The notes beneath the pieces were generated by a model, which was not told the DNA's origin, ran no database searches, and was given only the letters and a program-made list of their open reading frames with translations. From contig JAADFY010000150.1 of NCBI GenBank assembly GCA_013152625.1, positions 1 to 7,791 of the forward strand: 7,791 bases of DNA, read 5' to 3'. This document shows positions 5,902-7,791 of this stretch, in pieces; within the stretch, counting starts at the first letter, position 1, and each line of letters opens with the position of its first letter. The translations under genes were made by a program, and so were the position numbers. The stretch is from Alphaproteobacteria bacterium (GTDB taxonomy: Bacteria > Pseudomonadota > Alphaproteobacteria > Rhizobiales > Devosiaceae).

Positions 5902-6147
5902 TTGGCCGCACCGCACCTGTTGCTGGCGGTGATCGGAATTCTCAATACCGTTTTGGCTCTGGCGGTTTATTTGCGGATCATCGTACCCATGTACAAAGAA
6001 CCAGAGCATCAAGTGCCCGCTGTTGATGGCGCCACCGCCACCGCCATTGCAAAGCCGGTTTCCCACACCATTGTCTGGGGGGCCAGCGCCCTGATTGCCG
6101 TTTTTGGTGGCATTGGCGCCCAGATCTTGCTTGGCCGGATTATCTAA
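5902..6147 (+). pseudogene. NuoN-like C-terminal fragment (complex I subunit N remnant)
   Basis: The open frame encodes about 81 residues that look like the very end of NADH-quinone oxidoreductase subunit N, a proton-pumping antiporter-like subunit of about 480 residues. LLLAVIGILNTVLALAVYLR followed by IIVPMYKEP corresponds to the LAVIGVLNSV..YYYLRVV..MY segment before the last helix, and the second hydrophobic stretch (about residues 56-80) to the final helix. An in-frame TAA sits directly before the TTG at 5902, none of the preceding region (5835-5901) translates into NuoN-like sequence in the frame I checked, and no Shine-Dalgarno is visible. I read it as a 5'-truncated remnant. Its codons are still clean with no internal stop, so a recently truncated gene or a small two-helix membrane protein remains possible. 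Confidence 0.5.
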
Positions 6148-6197
6148 CCCTGTTCCGCGCCCCGCAGCCGGGCCTGCGACAAAATGGACCGTAACGT

Positions 6198-6227
6198 TTG
6201 ACTTTCGGCACCGTCTTGAGATTCATA
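6198..6227 (+). promoter_or_regulatory. Probable promoter of cfa
   Basis: TTGACT at 6198-6203 is a near-perfect -35 box. ATTCAT (6221-6226, 17-base spacer) or TTCATA (6222-6227, 18-base spacer) is the likely -10 box in an AT-rich patch. The leader to the ATG at 6276 would be about 40 bases. I saw no clear stress-sigma (GGAAC...CGTT) pair in the region. Confidence 0.4.
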
Positions 6228-6275
6228 AATAACGGCACAATTGGCCACCTCGGGAACATGCACAAGGAGAGTACA

Positions 6276-7526
6276 ATGCTCTTGTCCCGCCTGTTGAACC
6301 GCACCATTAAAATCGGCACCCTCACCGTCATCGACGCCACGGGAAAACCCCACGTTTTCGGCGACGGTAGCGCGCCGAAAGCCACCATTGCCCTGCACGA
6401 CAAAGCCCTCCATCACAAGCTTTACATTAACCCCGATCTGGCCGTGGGCGAGGCCTATATGGATGGCACCTTGACCATCGAACAGGGCGCCCTGGCCGAT
6501 CTGTTCGAGATCATGGCAAGCAATCTGCCCCACGCCGGGGCCGACCCGCTTTTTGCCCTGCGTGACAAATTCTGGCGGGCCATGCGCGGCTGGTATCAAA
6601 AAAACTCCATTGGCTTGTCGCGCAAAAACGTCGCCCATCACTACGATTTGCCCGACCAGCTTTATGATCTGTTTTTAGACCCGGACCGGCAATATTCCTG
6701 CGCCTATTTTGACGAAGGCGCGAACGAGGACGACCTGGCCACCGCCCAGAAGGCCAAGATGCGCCATCTGGCCGCCAAACTCCTGCTCAAGCCCGGTCAG
6801 AAAATTCTCGACATCGGCTCGGGGTGGGGCGGTCTGGGCCTTTATCTGGGGGAACAGTCCGGCGGTAAGGTCACCGGGCTCACCCTGTCGAAATCCCAGA
6901 TCGAGGTCGCCCGTGAACGGGTCGCCGAGGCGGGTCTGGCAAACCGGGTAAACTTTGAACTGGCCGATTATCGCGAACTGACGGGCACCTATGACCGTAT
7001 TGTTTCGGTGGGCATGTTCGAGCATGTCGGCGTCAATCAGTATGGCCGGTTTTTTTCAACCATTCATGATCTGCTCGCCGACGACGGAGTGAGCGTTTTG
7101 CACTCCATTTCGCGCACCGGCGGCCCGGCCAGCACCGGCCCCTGGATCCGCAAGTACATTTTCCACGGCGGCTATTCGCCTTCCCTTTCCGAAACCCTTG
7201 CAGCCATCGAAAAAAGCGGCCTGTGGGTCACCGATATAGAAATTTTGCGCGTCCACTATGCCAAAACCCTGAAAGCCTGGCAGAACCGTTTTGCCGCCAA
7301 CCGGGCCCGGATTGCCGAACTCATCGACGAGCGTTTTTGCCGTATGTGGGAATATTATCTCGCCCTGTCCGAGGCGGCGTTCCTTCACGGCGACCATTTT
7401 GTTTTTCAGATTCAACTGGCCAAAAAACGTGATGCGGTGCCCCTGACCCGCGACTATATCACCCAGTGGGAAACGAGCCACCCGGTTGCGGTTTCCCGCC
7501 GCAAGCCGCAGAAAGTATATGGTTGA
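6276..7526 (+). CDS. cfa: Cyclopropane-fatty-acyl-phospholipid synthase
   Basis: A SAM-dependent enzyme that adds a methylene group across the cis double bond of membrane phospholipid acyl chains, a late-growth and stress adaptation. ATG at 6276 has AAGGAG 6 bases upstream and gives 416 residues; an in-frame ATG at 6198 lies inside the promoter and is rejected. The N-terminal lipid-binding part (about residues 1-110) includes LAVGEAYMDGTLTIE. The methyltransferase domain follows, with NVAHHYDLPDQLYDLFLD (about 118-135), the SAM-binding LDIGSGWGGL (178-187) and LTLSKSQIE. Residues that match the E. coli bicarbonate/active site are Cys142 (YSCAYF), Glu249 (MFEHVG), His276 (VLHSIS) and Tyr328 (RVHYAKTL). 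GGYSPSL and MWEYYLALSEAAF are also family hallmarks. Nothing appears missing, so it should be active. A Cys-rich small gene follows 54 bases later on the same strand with no terminator in between. Confidence 0.96.
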   Translation: MLLSRLLNRTIKIGTLTVIDATGKPHVFGDGSAPKATIALHDKALHHKLYINPDLAVGEAYMDGTLTIEQGALADLFEIMASNLPHAGADPLFALRDKFWRAMRGWYQKNSIGLSRKNVAHHYDLPDQLYDLFLDPDRQYSCAYFDEGANEDDLATAQKAKMRHLAAKLLLKPGQKILDIGSGWGGLGLYLGEQSGGKVTGLTLSKSQIEVARERVAEAGLANRVNFELADYRELTGTYDRIVSVGMFEHVGVNQYGRFFSTIHDLLADDGVSVLHSISRTGGPASTGPWIRKYIFHGGYSPSLSETLAAIEKSGLWVTDIEILRVHYAKTLKAWQNRFAANRARIAELIDERFCRMWEYYLALSEAAFLHGDHFVFQIQLAKKRDAVPLTRDYITQWETSHPVAVSRRKPQKVYG

Positions 7527-7580
7527 CGTTGTAATTCTGACCGGCAAACAGCAAACCTTCACACCAATGGAGAAATGACA

Positions 7581-7775
7581 ATGAGCGAAAACACGCAATG
7601 CTGCGGCGGCAAATCGGCAAAAGCCGAGGGCGCCGAAAAAACTGATGAGAGCGGCTCAGGCTGCTGCGGCGGTAAATCCGCCAAAACCGAAACGGCCCAA
7701 AGCACGGCCAAGACGGGCTCAGGCTGCGGCTGCGCCGAACACGGGCACAAAGAGCACATGCCGGACGCCCTTTGA
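7581..7775 (+). CDS. Small Cys-rich, probably metal-binding protein
   Basis: A 64-residue soluble protein I cannot place in a family. CCGGKSAK occurs twice (residues 7-14 and 28-35), with Gly/Ser/Glu/Lys/Thr spacers, and a third module GSGCGCAEHGHKEH (46-59) ends it. In total there are six cysteines in three pairs and three histidines near the C-terminus, no hydrophobic core and no signal peptide. This is what a small metallothionein-like or metal-carrier protein looks like, but metal binding is inference. ATG at 7581 is preferred: GGAG at 7569-7572 lies 8 bases upstream, whereas the in-frame ATG at 7575 is too close to it. It follows cfa by 54 bases, same strand, and is probably cotranscribed. 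The bases coding for the two repeats are also similar, showing internal duplication. Confidence 0.75.
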   Translation: MSENTQCCGGKSAKAEGAEKTDESGSGCCGGKSAKTETAQSTAKTGSGCGCAEHGHKEHMPDAL

Positions 7776-7791
7776 ACTTCCAAAGGCGCAA

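Noticed and set aside
6252..6275. GGAAC as a general-stress sigma -35 box before cfa
   Set aside because: No CGTT-like -10 element follows at the required distance before the gene start.
7559..7783. 74-codon minus-strand frame opposite the Cys-rich gene
   Set aside because: The plus-strand frame has a properly spaced ribosome binding site and patterned Cys pairs; the minus frame only mirrors the repeats.

Overview
The window is a compact stretch of GC-rich chromosome that looks alphaproteobacterial. It has an ATP12-type F1-ATPase assembly chaperone (in bacteria mostly an alphaproteobacterial gene), a lipB/rimO neighbourhood, a cyclopropane-fatty-acid synthase, and TTG starts with GGAG-like ribosome binding sites. 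I cannot name the genus from sequence alone; Hyphomicrobiales or a related order is a reasonable guess.

Left part (1-3250). The 3' end of the ATP12-family chaperone gene runs rightwards into the window and overlaps by 4 bases the convergent end of a leftward operon. In transcription order that operon is lipB (octanoyltransferase), a DUF4282 membrane protein with a basic Ala/Pro/Lys tail, and rimO (S12 methylthiotransferase). The junctions are an ATGA overlap and a TGA-ATG abutment, so the three genes are almost certainly cotranscribed and translationally coupled. LipB and RimO both belong to sulfur-related chemistry: lipB starts the pathway completed by the radical-SAM enzyme LipA, and RimO is itself radical-SAM.

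Middle part (3251-4024). A short divergent region separates lipB from a very small FliN-like SpoA-domain gene with no flagellar gene beside it. A complete tRNA-Leu(GAG) follows. Its encoded CCA end is directly abutted by two tandem copies of a structured intergenic repeat, and then by two overlapping hairpins that cannot form together.

Right part (4025-5834). Two leftward genes encode a seven-helix DUF6629-type membrane protein and a membrane-anchored DUF6544/DUF6920-type protein. Both families lack a known function. A probable terminator lies between them, and a promoter with good -35/-10 boxes precedes the second.

Far right (5900-7791). A rightward fragment resembles only the last two membrane helices of NuoN and is probably a gene remnant. 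It is followed by a complete cfa gene with its own promoter and Shine-Dalgarno sequence. Downstream lies a 64-residue Cys-rich protein with a duplicated CCGGKSAK motif and a CGC/His tail, which looks like a small metal-binding protein. No phage, IS, CRISPR or defence gene is visible. The least explained items are the Cys-rich protein, the orphan SpoA protein, the repeat pair next to the tRNA, and the DUF4282 protein's basic tail.
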